In this document: piece after piece, positions 42,676 to 54,636 of the stretch | How positions within the stretch are numbered: the stretch's first letter is position 1 | Layout of the letters: each line of letters opens with the position of its first letter | Origin: Auanema rhodensis | Lineage: Eukaryota > Nematoda > Chromadorea > Rhabditida > Rhabditidae | Assembly: GCA_964057225.1 (NCBI GenBank) | Contig: OZ059894.1 | Span: 7,450,131 to 7,514,130 of the forward strand | Direction of reading: 5' to 3' | Length of the DNA: 64,000 bases | Position numbers and translations under genes: made by a program | Notes under the pieces: generated by a model | The model's database searches: none | What the model was told of the DNA's origin: nothing | What the model saw: only the letters and a program-made list of their open reading frames with translations

Positions 42676-43101
42676 AAAATTTTGCTTTCTTTTGTTTCAG
42701 AAACAGTTTTGATAAAGCTTTCAGTTTCGGAACTTCTCTCAAATCCTTTCATTGGATAATTTCCGGTAAAAAGGTCTAGGCTTATGGTTACGTTGTTTGG
42801 ATGCATCAGGAATAGACGGCAGATCTCTTGTGAGATCATATTCTAGGAGATAATGTCGATTGGACATTGTTTCTTTGGATAATTTCCGGTAAAAAGCTCC
42901 AAGCTTATGATTACCGTGTTTGGATGCATCAGGAATAGACGGCAGATCTCTTGTGAGATCATATTCCAGGAGATAATGTCGATTGGACATTGTTTCTTGG
43001 ATATATTATGATAAAAAGGTCCAAGCTTATGATTACGTTGTTCGGATGCATCAGGAATCGACGGCGGATCTCTTGTGAGATGATATTCTGCGAGATAATG
43101 T

Positions 43102-43173
43102 GGCCGAATGGTCTAGGGGTATGATTCTCGCTTTGGGTGCGAGAGGTCCCGGGTTCAAATCCCGGTTCGGCCC
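43102..43173 (+). tRNA. tRNA-Pro(UGG)
   Basis: Consensus copy; AAACTTTT trailer; upstream marker CTGCGAGATAA. Confidence 0.95.
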
Positions 43174-43598
43174 AAACTTTTGCTTTCTTTTGTTTCAGAA
43201 ACAGTTTTGATAAAGCTTTCAGTTTCGGAACTTCACTCAAATCCTTTCATTGGATATATTCTGGTAAAAAGCTCTAGGCTTATGGTTACTTTGTTTGGAT
43301 GCATCAGGAATCGACGGCGGATCTCTTGTGAGATGATATTCTGGGAGATAATGTCGATTGGACATTGTTTCTTGGATATATTGTGATAAAAAGGTCCAAG
43401 CTTATGATTACCGTGTTTGGATGCATCAGGAATAGACGGCAGATCTCTTGTGAGATCATATTCTAGGAGATTATGTCGATTGGACATTGTTTCTTGGATA
43501 TATTGTGATAAAAAGGTCCAAGCTTATGATTACGTTGTTCGGATGCATCAGGAATCGACGGCGGATCTCTTGTGAGATGATATTCTGCGAGATAATGT

Positions 43599-43670
43599 GG
43601 CCGAATGGTCTAGGGGTATGATTCTCGCTTTGGGTGCGAGAGGTCCCGGGTTCAAATCCCGGTTCGGCCC
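43599..43670 (+). tRNA. tRNA-Pro(UGG)
   Basis: Consensus copy; AAACTTTT trailer. Confidence 0.95.
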
Positions 43671-44095
43671 AAACTTTTGCTTTCTTTTGTTTCAGAAACA
43701 GTTTTGATAAAGCTTTCAGTTTCGGAACATCTCTCAAATCCTTTCTTTGGATAATTTCCGGTAAAAAGGTATAGGCTTATGGTTTCGTTGTTTGGATGCA
43801 TCAGGAATAGACGGCGGATCTCTTGTGAGATGATATTCTAGGAGATAATGTCGATTGGACATTGTTTCTTGGATATATTGTGATAAAAAGCTCCAAGCTT
43901 ATGATTACCGTGTTTGGATGCATCAGGAATAGACGGCAGATCTCTTGTGAGATCATATTCTAGGAGTTAATGTCGATTGGACATTGTTTCTTGGATATAT
44001 TGTGATAAAAAGCTCCAAGCTTATGATTACCGTGTTTGGATGCATCAGGAATAGACGGCGGATCTCTTGTGAGATGATATTCTAGGAGATAATGT

Positions 44096-44167
44096 TGCCG
44101 AATGGTCTAGGGGTATGATTCTCGCTTTGGGTGCGAGAGGTCCCGGGTTCAAATTCCGGTTCGGCCC
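44096..44167 (+). tRNA. tRNA-Pro(UGG), G1-to-T variant
   Basis: G1 to T leaves the terminal acceptor pair open; C60 to T in the T stem (44155) gives a G.T wobble and changes the B box. Same changes at 47210, 49329 and 52573. Function doubtful. Confidence 0.7.
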
Positions 44168-44348
44168 AAAATTTTGCTTTCTTTTGTTTCAGAAACAGTT
44201 TTGATAAAGCTTTTAGTTTCGGAACTTCTCTGAAATCCTTTCATTGGATATATTCTGGTAAAAAGGTCTAGGCTTATGGTTACGTTGTTTGGATGCATCA
44301 GGAATAGACGGCGGATCTCTTGTGAGATCATATTCTAGGAGATAACGT

Positions 44349-44420
44349 GGCCGAATGGTCTAGGGGTATGATTCTCGCTTTGGGTGCGAGAGGTCCCGGG
44401 TTCAAATCCCGGTTCGGCCC
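44349..44420 (+). tRNA. tRNA-Pro(UGG)
   Basis: Consensus copy; AAACTTTT trailer; upstream ATAACGT. Confidence 0.95.
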
Positions 44421-44845
44421 AAACTTTTACTTTCTTTTGTTTCAGAAACAGTTTTGATAAAGCTTTCAGTTTCGGAACTTCTCTCAAATCCTTTCATTGG
44501 ATATATTCTGGTAAAAAGGTCTAGGCTTATGGTTACTTTGTTTGGATGCATCAGGAATAGACGGCAGATCTCTTGTGAGATCACATTCTAGGAGATGATG
44601 TCGATTGGACATTGTTTCTTGGATATATTGTGATAGAAAGCTCCAAGCTTATGATTACCGTTTTTGGATGCATCAGGAATAGACGGCAGATCTCTTGTGA
44701 GATCATATTCTAGGAGATAATGTCGATTGGACATTGTTTCTTGGATATATTGTGATAAAAAGGTCCAAGCTTATGATTACGTTGTTTGGATGCATAAGGG
44801 ATAGACGGCAGATCTCTTGTGAGATCATATTCCAGGAGATAATGT

Positions 44846-44917
44846 GGCCGAATGGTCTAGGGGTATGATTCTCGCTTTGGGTGCGAGAGGTCCCGGGTTC
44901 AAATCCCGGTTCGGCCC
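44846..44917 (+). tRNA. tRNA-Pro(UGG)
   Basis: Consensus copy; AAAATTTT trailer. Confidence 0.95.
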
Positions 44918-45220
44918 AAAATTTTGCTTTCTTTTGTTTCACAAAAAGTTTTGATAAAGCTTTCAGTTTCGGAACTTCTCTCAAATCCTTTCATTGGATA
45001 TATTCTGGTAAAAAGGTCTAGGCTTATGGTTGCGTTGTTTGGATGCATCAGGAATAGACGGCGGATCTCTTGTGAGATGATATTCTAGGAGATAATGTCG
45101 ATTGGACATTGTTTCTTGGATATATTGTGATAAAAAACTCCAAGCTTATGATTACCGTGTTTGGATGCATCAGGAATAGACGGCAGATCTCTTGTGAGAT
45201 CATATTCTAGGAGATAATGT

Positions 45221-45292
45221 GGCCGAATGGTCTAGGGGTATGATTCTCGCTTTGGGTGCGAGAGGTCCCGGGTTCAAATCCCGGTTCGGCCC
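45221..45292 (+). tRNA. tRNA-Pro(UGG)
   Basis: Consensus copy; AAACTTTT trailer. Confidence 0.95.
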
Positions 45293-45717
45293 AAACTTTT
45301 GCTTTCTTTTGTTTCAGAAACAGTTTTGATAAAGCTTTCAGTTTCGGAACTTCACTCAAATCCTTTCATTGGATATATTCTGGTAAAAAGCTCTAGGCTT
45401 ATGGTTACTTTGTTTGGATGCATCAGGAATCGACGGCGGATCTCTTGTGAGATGATATTCTGGGAGATAATGTCGATTGGACATTGTTTCTTGGATATAT
45501 TGTGATAAAAAGGTCCAAGCTTATGATTACCGTGTTTGGATGCATCAGGAATAGACGGCAGATCTCTTGTGAGATCATATTCTAGGAGATTATGTCGATT
45601 GGACATTGTTTCTTGGATATATTGTGATAAAAAACTCCAAGCTTATGATTACCGTGTTTGGATGCATCAGGAATAGACGGCAGATCTCTTGTGAGATCAT
45701 ATTCTAGGAGATAATGT

Positions 45718-45789
45718 GGCCGAATGGTCTAGGGGTATGATTCTCGCTTTGGGTGCGAGAGGTCCCGGGTTCAAATCCCGGTTCGGCCC
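45718..45789 (+). tRNA. tRNA-Pro(UGG)
   Basis: Consensus copy; AAACTTTT trailer. Confidence 0.95.
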
Positions 45790-46215
45790 AAACTTTTGCT
45801 TTCTTTTGTTTCAGAAACAGTTTTGATAAAGCTTTCAGTTTCGGAACATCTCTCAAATCCTTTCATTGGATAATTTCCGGTAAAAAGGTCTAGGCTTATG
45901 GTTACGTTGTTTGGATGCATCAGGAATAGACGGCAGATCTCTTGTGAGATCATATTCTAGGAGATAATGTCGATTGGACATTGTTTCTTTGGATAATTTC
46001 CGGTAAAAAGCTCCAAGCTTATGATTACCGTGTTTGGATGCATCAGGAATAGACGGCAGATCTCTTGTGAGATCATATTCCAGGAGATAATGTCGATTGG
46101 ACATTGTTTCTTGGATATATTATGATAAAAAGGTCCAAGCTTATGATTACGTTGTTCGGATGCATCAGGAATCGACGGCGGATCTCTTGTGAGATGATAT
46201 TCTGCGAGATAATGT

Positions 46216-46287
46216 GGCCGAATGGTCTAGGGGTATGATTCTCGCTTTGGGTGCGAGAGGTCCCGGGTTCAAATCCCGGTTCGGCCC
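46216..46287 (+). tRNA. tRNA-Pro(UGG)
   Basis: Consensus copy; AAACTTTT trailer. Duplicate of 43102 at 3114 bp. Confidence 0.95.
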
Positions 46288-46712
46288 AAACTTTTGCTTT
46301 CTTTTGTTTCAGAAACAGTTTTGATAAAGCTTTCAGTTTCGGAACTTCACTCAAATCCTTTCATTGGATATATTCTGGTAAAAAGCTCTAGGCTTATGGT
46401 TACTTTGTTTGGATGCATCAGGAATCGACGGCGGATCTCTTGTGAGATGATATTCTGGGAGATAATGTCGATTGGACATTGTTTCTTGGATATATTGTGA
46501 TAAAAAGGTCCAAGCTTATGATTACCGTGTTTGGATGCATCAGGAATAGACGGCAGATCTCTTGTGAGATCATATTCTAGGAGATTATGTCGATTGGACA
46601 TTGTTTCTTGGATATATTGTGATAAAAAGGTCCAAGCTTATGATTACGTTGTTCGGATGCATCAGGAATCGACGGCGGATCTCTTGTGAGATGATATTCT
46701 GCGAGATAATGT

Positions 46713-46784
46713 GGCCGAATGGTCTAGGGGTATGATTCTCGCTTTGGGTGCGAGAGGTCCCGGGTTCAAATCCCGGTTCGGCCC
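46713..46784 (+). tRNA. tRNA-Pro(UGG)
   Basis: Consensus copy; AAACTTTT trailer. Confidence 0.95.
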
Positions 46785-47209
46785 AAACTTTTGCTTTCTT
46801 TTGTTTCAGAAACAGTTTTGATAAAGCTTTCAGTTTCGGAACATCTCTCAAATCCTTTCTTTGGATAATTTCCGGTAAAAAGGTATAGGCTTATGGTTTC
46901 GTTGTTTGGATGCATCAGGAATAGACGGCGGATCTCTTGTGAGATGATATTCTAGGAGATAATGTCGATTGGACATTGTTTCTTGGATATATTGTGATAA
47001 AAAGCTCCAAGCTTATGATTACCGTGTTTGGATGCATCAGGAATAGACGGCAGATCTCTTGTGAGATCATATTCTAGGAGTTAATGTCGATTGGACATTG
47101 TTTCTTGGATATATTGTGATAAAAAGCTCCAAGCTTATGATTACCGTGTTTGGATGCATCAGGAATAGACGGCGGATCTCTTGTGAGATGATATTCTAGG
47201 AGATAATGT

Positions 47210-47281
47210 TGCCGAATGGTCTAGGGGTATGATTCTCGCTTTGGGTGCGAGAGGTCCCGGGTTCAAATTCCGGTTCGGCCC
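47210..47281 (+). tRNA. tRNA-Pro(UGG), G1-to-T variant
   Basis: Same two changes as 44096. Confidence 0.7.
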
Positions 47282-47462
47282 AAAATTTTGCTTTCTTTTG
47301 TTTCAGAAACAGTTTTGATAAAGCTTTTAGTTTCGGAACTTCTCTGAAATCCTTTCATTGGATATATTCTGGTAAAAAGGTCTAGGCTTATGGTTACGTT
47401 GTTTGGATGCATCAGGAATAGACGGCGGATCTCTTGTGAGATCATATTCTAGGAGATAACGT

Positions 47463-47534
47463 GGCCGAATGGTCTAGGGGTATGATTCTCGCTTTGGGTG
47501 CGAGAGGTCCCGGGTTCAAATCCCGGTTCGGCCC
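47463..47534 (+). tRNA. tRNA-Pro(UGG)
   Basis: Consensus copy; AAACTTTT trailer. Confidence 0.95.
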
Positions 47535-47959
47535 AAACTTTTACTTTCTTTTGTTTCAGAAACAGTTTTGATAAAGCTTTCAGTTTCGGAACTTCTCTCA
47601 AATCCTTTCATTGGATATATTCTGGTAAAAAGGTCTAGGCTTATGGTTACTTTGTTTGGATGCATCAGGAATAGACAGCAGATCTCTTGTGAGATCACAT
47701 TCTAGGAGATGATGTCGATTGGACATTGTTTCTTGGATATATTGTGATAGAAAGCTCCAAGCTTATGATTACCGTTTTTGGATGCATCAGGAATAGACGG
47801 CAGATCTCTTGTGAGATCATATTCTAGGAGATAATGTCGATTGGACATTGTTTCTTGGATATATTGTGATAAAAAGGTCCAAGCTTATGATTACGTTGTT
47901 TGGATGCATAAGGGATAGACGGCAGATCTCTTGTGAGATCATATTCCAGGAGATAATGT

Positions 47960-48031
47960 GGCCGAATGGTCTAGGGGTATGATTCTCGCTTTGGGTGCGA
48001 GAGGTCCCGGGTTCAAATCCCGGTTCGGCCC
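47960..48031 (+). tRNA. tRNA-Pro(UGG)
   Basis: Consensus copy; AAAATTTT trailer. Confidence 0.95.
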
Positions 48032-48334
48032 AAAATTTTGCTTTCTTTTGTTTCACAAAAAGTTTTGATAAAGCTTTCAGTTTCGGAACTTCTCTCAAAT
48101 CCTTTCATTGGATATATTCTGGTAAAAAGGTCTAGGCTTATGGTTGCGTTGTTTGGATGCATCAGGAATAGACGGCGGATCTCTTGTGAGATGATATTCT
48201 AGGAGATAATGTCGATTGGACATTGTTTCTTGGATATATTGTGATAAAAAACTCCAAGCTTATGATTACCGTGTTTGGATGCATCAGGAATAGACGACAG
48301 ATCTCTTGTGAGATCATATTCTAGGAGATAATGT

Positions 48335-48406
48335 GGCCGAATGGTCTAGGGGTATGATTCTCGCTTTGGGTGCGAGAGGTCCCGGGTTCAAATCCCGGTT
48401 CGGCCC
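48335..48406 (+). tRNA. tRNA-Pro(UGG)
   Basis: Consensus copy; AAACTTTT trailer. Confidence 0.95.
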
Positions 48407-48831
48407 AAACTTTTGCTTTCTTTTGTTTCAGAAACAGTTTTGATAAAGCTTTCAGTTTCGGAACTTCACTCAAATCCTTTCATTGGATATATTCTGGTAA
48501 AAAGCTCTAGGCTTATGGTTACTTTGTTTGGATGCATCAGGAATCGACGGCGGATCTCTTGTGAGATGATATTCTGGGAGATAATGTCGATTGGACATTG
48601 TTTCTTGGATATATTGTGATAAAAAGGTCCAAGCTTATGATTACCGTGTTTGGATGCATCAGGAATAGACGGCAGATCTCTTGTGAGATCATATTCTAGG
48701 AGATTATGTCGATTGGACATTGTTTCTTGGATATATTGTGATAAAAAACTCCAAGCTTATGATTACCGTGTTTGGATGCATCAGGAATAGACGGCAGATC
48801 TCTTGTGAGATCATATTCTAGGAGATAATGT

Positions 48832-48903
48832 GGCCGAATGGTCTAGGGGTATGATTCTCGCTTTGGGTGCGAGAGGTCCCGGGTTCAAATCCCGGTTCGG
48901 CCC
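48832..48903 (+). tRNA. tRNA-Pro(UGG)
   Basis: Consensus copy; AAACTTTT trailer. Confidence 0.95.
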
Positions 48904-49328
48904 AAACTTTTGCTTTCTTTTGTTTCAGAAACAGTTTTGATAAAGCTTTCAGTTTCGGAACATCTCTCAAATCCTTTCTTTGGATAATTTCCGGTAAAAA
49001 GGTATAGGCTTATGGTTTCGTTGTTTGGATGCATCAGGAATAGACGGCGGATCTCTTGTGAGATGATATTCTAGGAGATAATGTCGATTGGACATTGTTT
49101 CTTGGATATATTGTGATAAAAAGCTCCAAGCTTATGATTACCGTGTTTGGATGCATCAGGAATAGACGGCAGATCTCTTGTGAGATCATATTCTAGGAGT
49201 CAATGTCGATTGGACATTGTTTCTTGGATATATTGTGATAAAAAGCTCCAAGCTTATGATTACCGTGTTTGGATGCATCAGGAATAGACGGCGGATCTCT
49301 TGTGAGATGATATTCTAGGAGATAATGT

Positions 49329-49400
49329 TGCCGAATGGTCTAGGGGTATGATTCTCGCTTTGGGTGCGAGAGGTCCCGGGTTCAAATTCCGGTTCGGCCC
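49329..49400 (+). tRNA. tRNA-Pro(UGG), G1-to-T variant
   Basis: Same two changes as 44096. Confidence 0.7.
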
Positions 49401-49581
49401 AAAATTTTGCTTTCTTTTGTTTCAGAAACAGTTTTGATAAAGCTTTTAGTTTCGGAACTTCTCTGAAATCCTTTCATTGGATATATTCTGGTAAAAAGGT
49501 CTAGGCTTATGGTTACGTTGTTTGGATGCATCAGGAATAGACGGCGGATCTCTTGTGAGATCATATTCTAGGAGATAACGT

Positions 49582-49653
49582 GGCCGAATGGTCTAGGGGT
49601 ATGATTCTCGCTTTGGGTGCGAGAGGTCCCGGGTTCAAATCCCGGTTCGGCCC
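49582..49653 (+). tRNA. tRNA-Pro(UGG)
   Basis: Consensus copy; AAACTTTT trailer. Confidence 0.95.
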
Positions 49654-50078
49654 AAACTTTTACTTTCTTTTGTTTCAGAAACAGTTTTGATAAAGCTTTC
49701 AGTTTCGGAACGTCTCTCAAATCCTTTCATTGGATATATTCTGGTAAAAAGGTCTAGGCTTATGGTTACTTTGTTTGGATGCATCAGGAATAGACGGCAG
49801 ATCTCTTGTGAGATCACATTCTAGGAGATGATGTCGATTGGACATTGTTTCTTGGATATATTGTGATAGAAAGCTCCAAGCTTATGATTACCGTTTTTGG
49901 ATGCATCAGGAATAGACGGCAGATCTCTTGTGAGATCATATTCTAGGAGATAATGTCGATTGGACATTGTTTCTTGGATATATTGTGATAAAAAGGTCCA
50001 AGCTTATGATTACGTTGTTTGGATGCATAAGGGATAGACGGCAGATCTCTTGTGAGATCATATTCCAGGAGATAATGT

Positions 50079-50150
50079 GGCCGAATGGTCTAGGGGTATG
50101 ATTCTCGCTTTGGGTGCGAGAGGTCCCGGGTTCAAATCCCGGTTCGGCCC
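50079..50150 (+). tRNA. tRNA-Pro(UGG)
   Basis: Consensus copy; AAAATTTT trailer. Confidence 0.95.
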
Positions 50151-50453
50151 AAAATTTTGCTTTCTTTTGTTTCACAAAAAGTTTTGATAAAGCTTTCAGT
50201 TTCGGAACTTCTCTCAAATCCTTTCATTGGATATATTCTGGTAAAAAGGTCTAGGCTTATGGTTGCGTTGTTTGGATGCATCAGGAATAGACGGCGGATC
50301 TCTTGTGAGATGATATTCTAGGAGATAATGTCGATTGGGCATTGTTTCTTGGATATATTGTGATAAAAAACTCCAAGCTTATGATTACCGTGTTTGGATG
50401 CATCAGGAATAGACGGCAGATCTCTTGTGAGATCATATTCTAGGAGATAATGT

Positions 50454-50525
50454 GGCCGAATGGTCTAGGGGTATGATTCTCGCTTTGGGTGCGAGAGGTC
50501 CCGGGTTCAAATCCCGGTTCGGCCC
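50454..50525 (+). tRNA. tRNA-Pro(UGG)
   Basis: Consensus copy; AAACTTTT trailer. Confidence 0.95.
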
Positions 50526-50950
50526 AAACTTTTGCTTTCTTTTGTTTCAGAAACAGTTTTGATAAAGCTTTCAGTTTCGGAACTTCACTCAAATCCTTTC
50601 ATTGGATATATTCTGGTAAAAAGCTCTAGGCTTATGGTTACTTTGTTTGGATGCATCAGGAATCGACGGCGGATCTCTTGTGAGATGATATTCTGGGAGA
50701 TAATGTCGATTGGACATTGTTTCTTGGATATATTGTGATAAAAAGGTCCAAGCTTATGATTACCGTGTTTGGATGCATCAGGAATAGACTTCAGATCTCT
50801 TGTGAGATCATATTCTAGGAGATTATGTCGATTGGACATTGTTTCTTGGATATATTGTGATAAAAAACTCCAAGCTTATGATTACCGTGTTTGGATGCAT
50901 CAGGAATAGACGGCAGATCTCTTGTGAGATCATATTCTAGGAGATAATGT

Positions 50951-51022
50951 GGCCGAATGGTCTAGGGGTATGATTCTCGCTTTGGGTGCGAGAGGTCCCG
51001 GGTTCAAATCCCGGTTCGGCCC
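50951..51022 (+). tRNA. tRNA-Pro(UGG)
   Basis: Consensus copy; AAACTTTT trailer. Confidence 0.95.
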
Positions 51023-51325
51023 AAACTTTTGCTTTCTTTTGTTTCAGAAACAGTTTTGATAAAGCTTTCAGTTTCGGAACTTCACTCAAATCCTTTCATT
51101 GGATATATTCTGGTAAAAAGCTCTAGGCTTTTGGTTACTTTGTTTGGATGCATCAGGAATCGACGGCGGATCTCTTGTGAGATGATATTCTGGGAGATAA
51201 TGTCGATTGGACATTGTTTCTTGGATATATTGTGATAAAAAACTCCAAGCTTATGATTACCGTGTTTGGATGCATCAGGAATAGACGGCAGATCTCTTGT
51301 GAGATCATATTCTAGGAGATAATGT

Positions 51326-51397
51326 GGCCGAATGGTCTAGGGGTATGATTCTCGCTTTGGGTGCGAGAGGTCCCGGGTTCAAATCCCGGTTCGGCCC
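51326..51397 (+). tRNA. tRNA-Pro(UGG)
   Basis: Consensus copy; AAACTTTT trailer. Confidence 0.95.
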
Positions 51398-51578
51398 AAA
51401 CTTTTGCTTTCTTTTGTTTCAGAAACAGTTTTGATAAAGCTTTCAGTTTCGGAACTTCTCTCAAATCCTTTCATTGGATATATTCTGGTAAAAAGGTCTA
51501 GGCTTATGATTACGTTGTTCGGATGCATCAGGAATCGACGGCGGATCTCTTGTGAGATGATATTCTGCGAGATAATGT

Positions 51579-51650
51579 GGCCGAATGGTCTAGGGGTATG
51601 ATTCTCGCTTTGGGTGCGAGAGGTCCCGGGTTCAAATCCCGGTTCGGCCC
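51579..51650 (+). tRNA. tRNA-Pro(UGG)
   Basis: Consensus copy; AAACTTTT trailer. Confidence 0.95.
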
Positions 51651-52075
51651 AAACTTTTGCTTTCTTTTGTTTCAGAAACAGTTTTGATAAAGCTTTCAGT
51701 TTCGGAACATCTCTCAAATCCTTTCTTTGGATAATTTCCGGTAAAAAGGTATAGGCTTATGGTTTCGTTGTTTGGATGCATCAGGAATAGACGGCGGATC
51801 TCTTGTGAGATGATATTCTAGGAGATAATGTCGATTGGACATTGTTTCTTGGATATATTGTGATAAAAAGCTCCAAGCTTATGATTACCGTGTTTGGATG
51901 CATCAGGAATAGACGGCAGATCTCTTGTGAGATCATATTCTAGGAGATAATGTCGATTGGACATTGTTTCTTGGATATATTGTGATAAAAAGGTCCAAGC
52001 TTATGAATACGTTGTTCGGATGCATCAGGAATCGACGGCGGATCTCTTGTGAGATGATATTCTGGGAGATAATGT

Positions 52076-52147
52076 GGCCGAATGGTCTAGGGGTATGATT
52101 CTCGCTTTGGGTGCGAGAGGTCCCGGGTTCAAATTCCGGTTCGGCCC
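52076..52147 (+). tRNA. tRNA-Pro(UGG), T-stem variant
   Basis: C60 to T only (G.T wobble in the T stem, altered B box); acceptor stem intact. Confidence 0.85.
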
Positions 52148-52572
52148 AAACTTTTGCTTTCTTTTGTTTCAGAAACAGTTTTGATAAAGCTTTCAGTTTC
52201 GGAACATCTCTCAAATCCTTTCTTTGGATAATTTCCGGTAAAAAGGTCTAGGCTTATGGTTACGTTGTTTGGATGCATCAGGAATAGACGGCGGATCTCT
52301 TGTGAGATGATATTCTAGGAGATAATGTCGATTGGACATTGTTTCTTGGATATATTGTGATAAAAAGCTCCAAGCTTATGATTACCGTGTTTGGATGCAT
52401 CAGGAATAGACGGCAGATCTCTTGTGAGATCATATTCTAGGAGTTAATGTCGATTGGACATTGTTTCTTGGATATATTGTGATAAAAAGCTCCAAGCTTA
52501 TGATTACCGTGTTTGGATGCATCAGGAATAGACGGCGGATCTCTTGTGAGATGATATTCTAGGAGATAATGT

Positions 52573-52644
52573 TGCCGAATGGTCTAGGGGTATGATTCTC
52601 GCTTTGGGTGCGAGAGGTCCCGGGTTCAAATTCCGGTTCGGCCC
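52573..52644 (+). tRNA. tRNA-Pro(UGG), G1-to-T variant
   Basis: Same two changes as 44096. Confidence 0.7.
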
Positions 52645-52825
52645 AAAATTTTGCTTTCTTTTGTTTCAGAAACAGTTTTGATAAAGCTTTTAGTTTCGGA
52701 ACTTCTCTGAAATCCTTTCATTGGATATATTCTGGTTAAAAGGTCTAGGCTTATGGTTACTTTGTGTGGATGCATAAGGGATAGACGGCGGATCTCTTGT
52801 GAGATCATATTCTAGGAGATAACGT

Positions 52826-52897
52826 GGCCGAATGGTCTAGGGGTATGATTCTCGCTTTGGGTGCGAGAGGTCCCGGGTTCAAATCCCGGTTCGGCCC
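52826..52897 (+). tRNA. tRNA-Pro(UGG)
   Basis: Consensus copy; AAACTTTT trailer. Last copy before element 2. Confidence 0.95.
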
Positions 52898-53098
52898 AAA
52901 CTTTTACTTTCTTTTGTTTCAGAAACAGTTTTGATAAAGCTTTCAGTTTCGGAACTTCTCTCAAATCCTTTCATTGGATATATTCTGGTAAAAAGGTCTA
53001 GGCTTATGGTTACTTTGTTTGGATGCATCAGGAATAGACGGCAGATCTCTTGTGAGATCACATTCTAGGAGATGATGTCGATTGGACATTGTTTCTTG

Positions 53099-53102
53099 GA
53101 TA
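53099..53102. other. Target site duplication GATA, left copy (element 2)
   Basis: GATA precedes the LTR and recurs at 63227-63230. The single intact site is at 49855-49858 in a paralogous unit. A 5-bp duplication with shifted LTR ends cannot be excluded. Confidence 0.85.
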
Positions 53103-53483
53103 TGTCACATCTGCTAGCACATGGTAAACATGTGCGCGCTATTCAAATAGCGGGAGCCTGAACAAGCCCCGCCTACAACATGGGACACACATGGCACTCT
53201 TGCTTCTGGCCTAACCCAGATAGGTTGTCTTATAGCCATGTGAGTCTCATCTCTATATCATCTATATATATACTCTATTTAATACTTTATTATATCTCTT
53301 TATATTCTTTCTTAATGTAATTCTTATATTGTATTTTCTTGTTATCTGATAATGAATCTTTTTCTCTTTAAGTATTTGTCTTAATAAGGAAATCGGGGCG
53401 TTCGGGTCTGCCTACCTAAGGAACAAGGTAGAAGTACATATATCTTCCGACCATGAAAAGACGGGAAGAAACAATATGTAACG
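53103..53483 (+). repeat. 5' LTR of element 2
   Basis: 381 bp, starting TGTCACATC and ending TATGTAACG. It contains TATATATATA-like sequence near 53265-53275 and the palindromic double GATA site TTATCTGATAA at 53342-53352. No AATAAA is seen; AATGAA nearby is a possible weak polyadenylation signal. Confidence 0.92.
53342..53352 (+). promoter_or_regulatory. Palindromic double GATA site in the LTR
   Basis: TTATCTGATAA, repeated in the 3' LTR at 63085-63095. A plausible binding site for GATA-type transcription factors; not tested. Confidence 0.4.
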
Positions 53484-53496
53484 TGGAGGTTCCACC
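53484..53496 (+). other. Primer-binding site of element 2 (probably tRNA-Gln)
   Basis: TGGAGGTTCCACC directly follows the LTR and is identical over 13 bases to the site of element 1; the sequences diverge right after. Confidence 0.75.
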
Positions 53497-54489
53497 TTGC
53501 TTACTTTACTGTTAATTTATTGACAGCAAGTTTACGAGACTTTTGGACTTAATTACCCAACAGTGAGGAGTAACCGAGCCGTGCACCATGATTTCCCCAA
53601 AAATTATTTTGGCTACCACTTCTCCTCCGCTCAACGAAAACTGGGAGGTGTCTGAGACGTTTGGGGAAACTATCAGACAATAGTTTTGACGAGCGTTACC
53701 TTTTTGTTATGCACGCGCGTGCTATTTTGATTCATTACTTTATGATGTGAATGTCCAGTGTGGCAACAGAGCTCACTTTTTAGCTGAGTTGTTTGGAAGC
53801 TGGAGGCTGTTGGGATAATTTTATTTACGATTTATTAATTTTGATTCACATCCAAGGGTTCATCAGGGTTCTACTCCTGTTAACTCTTTTCTTATTAGTT
53901 CAGAGATAATAAGAATATTTAAATTCCTACCCACCCAAGTCCACTCTACGTCTGCCAACGTTTCCTTTTTCCTATATTATTGACAGATTACTGAATTTAA
54001 ATTCCTATATCAATCTTAAATTACCTTCTAAATCTTTTGAAATTAAATTAAAAATTATCTTAATTAAGATTTATTTTGAAATTCTTTCTACAAATCTTAA
54101 TAAACTTTATAAAATTGAACTTAATATACGAGATGAGACATTTTTGTTTACTTTAAGCTTACTCACATTCAAATAGTTGGCCCACGCGTACCAGCTGTTC
54201 GGCATGTGTAGTCAATAACAGCTGTTAAAATTCAAAAGTTTTCAAACAGGCTTAAGGCACCATCTGTGATTCCTTATTTGTCTCTAAGCTGACATAAGTG
54301 ATTATAATATTCAAATATCACGACAGACAATCAATGGTTGTTTACCATAAGCGCTAACATCTGGTGTCGTGACACATGGCTGGAGGCGGAGCTTGAAGCT
54401 TCAACGATCCTCCTTCATCAGACGCCATTGTCACAAACGTTTTTACTGGAGTCTAGTTGCTTCCAGTACGCGCTCTTATATTCATCTAA
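53497..54489. other. Leader of element 2, no gene recognised
   Basis: About 1 kb with short frames only. TAACAGCTGTTA at 54216-54227 is a 12-bp palindrome containing an E-box. A candidate branch point CTAAC followed by TGTATTCACCAG (ending near 54509) could be the acceptor that opens the gag frame. Confidence 0.5.
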
Positions 54490-54636
54490 CTGTATTCACC
54501 AGCCACCCTGTCGGACTCGGACATCAGCGAGGAAAACAAAGATCAGGAACAAGGATCACCAGAGGTACGCCAAGTTTTTGAATTTAATTCTAAAAACTTA
54601 AATACTCCATCCACCTACCTCTCTCCTTTTGAATTT

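Larger units (their letters stand above)
40280..53102 (+). repeat. tRNA-Pro(UGG) tandem array, block 2 (33 copies)
   Basis: The array continues between the two retrotransposons with 33 tRNA copies. Its first 1.9 kb (40280-42170) is a copy of 24696-26586 at offset 15584, which shows that element 1 interrupted a 3509-bp tandem duplicate. The rest belongs to a different subfamily with its own markers (ATTCTGCGAGATAA, AGGAATCGACGG, ATAACGTGGCC). It is duplicated at offsets 3114 bp (43102 to 46216), 2119 bp (47210 to 49329) and 3244 bp (49329 to 52573). The block ends at the GATA target duplication of element 2. Confidence 0.97.

Noticed and set aside
53497..54489. Antisense gene in the leader of element 2 matching that of element 1
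   Set aside because: No similar minus-strand frame or intron signals seen.
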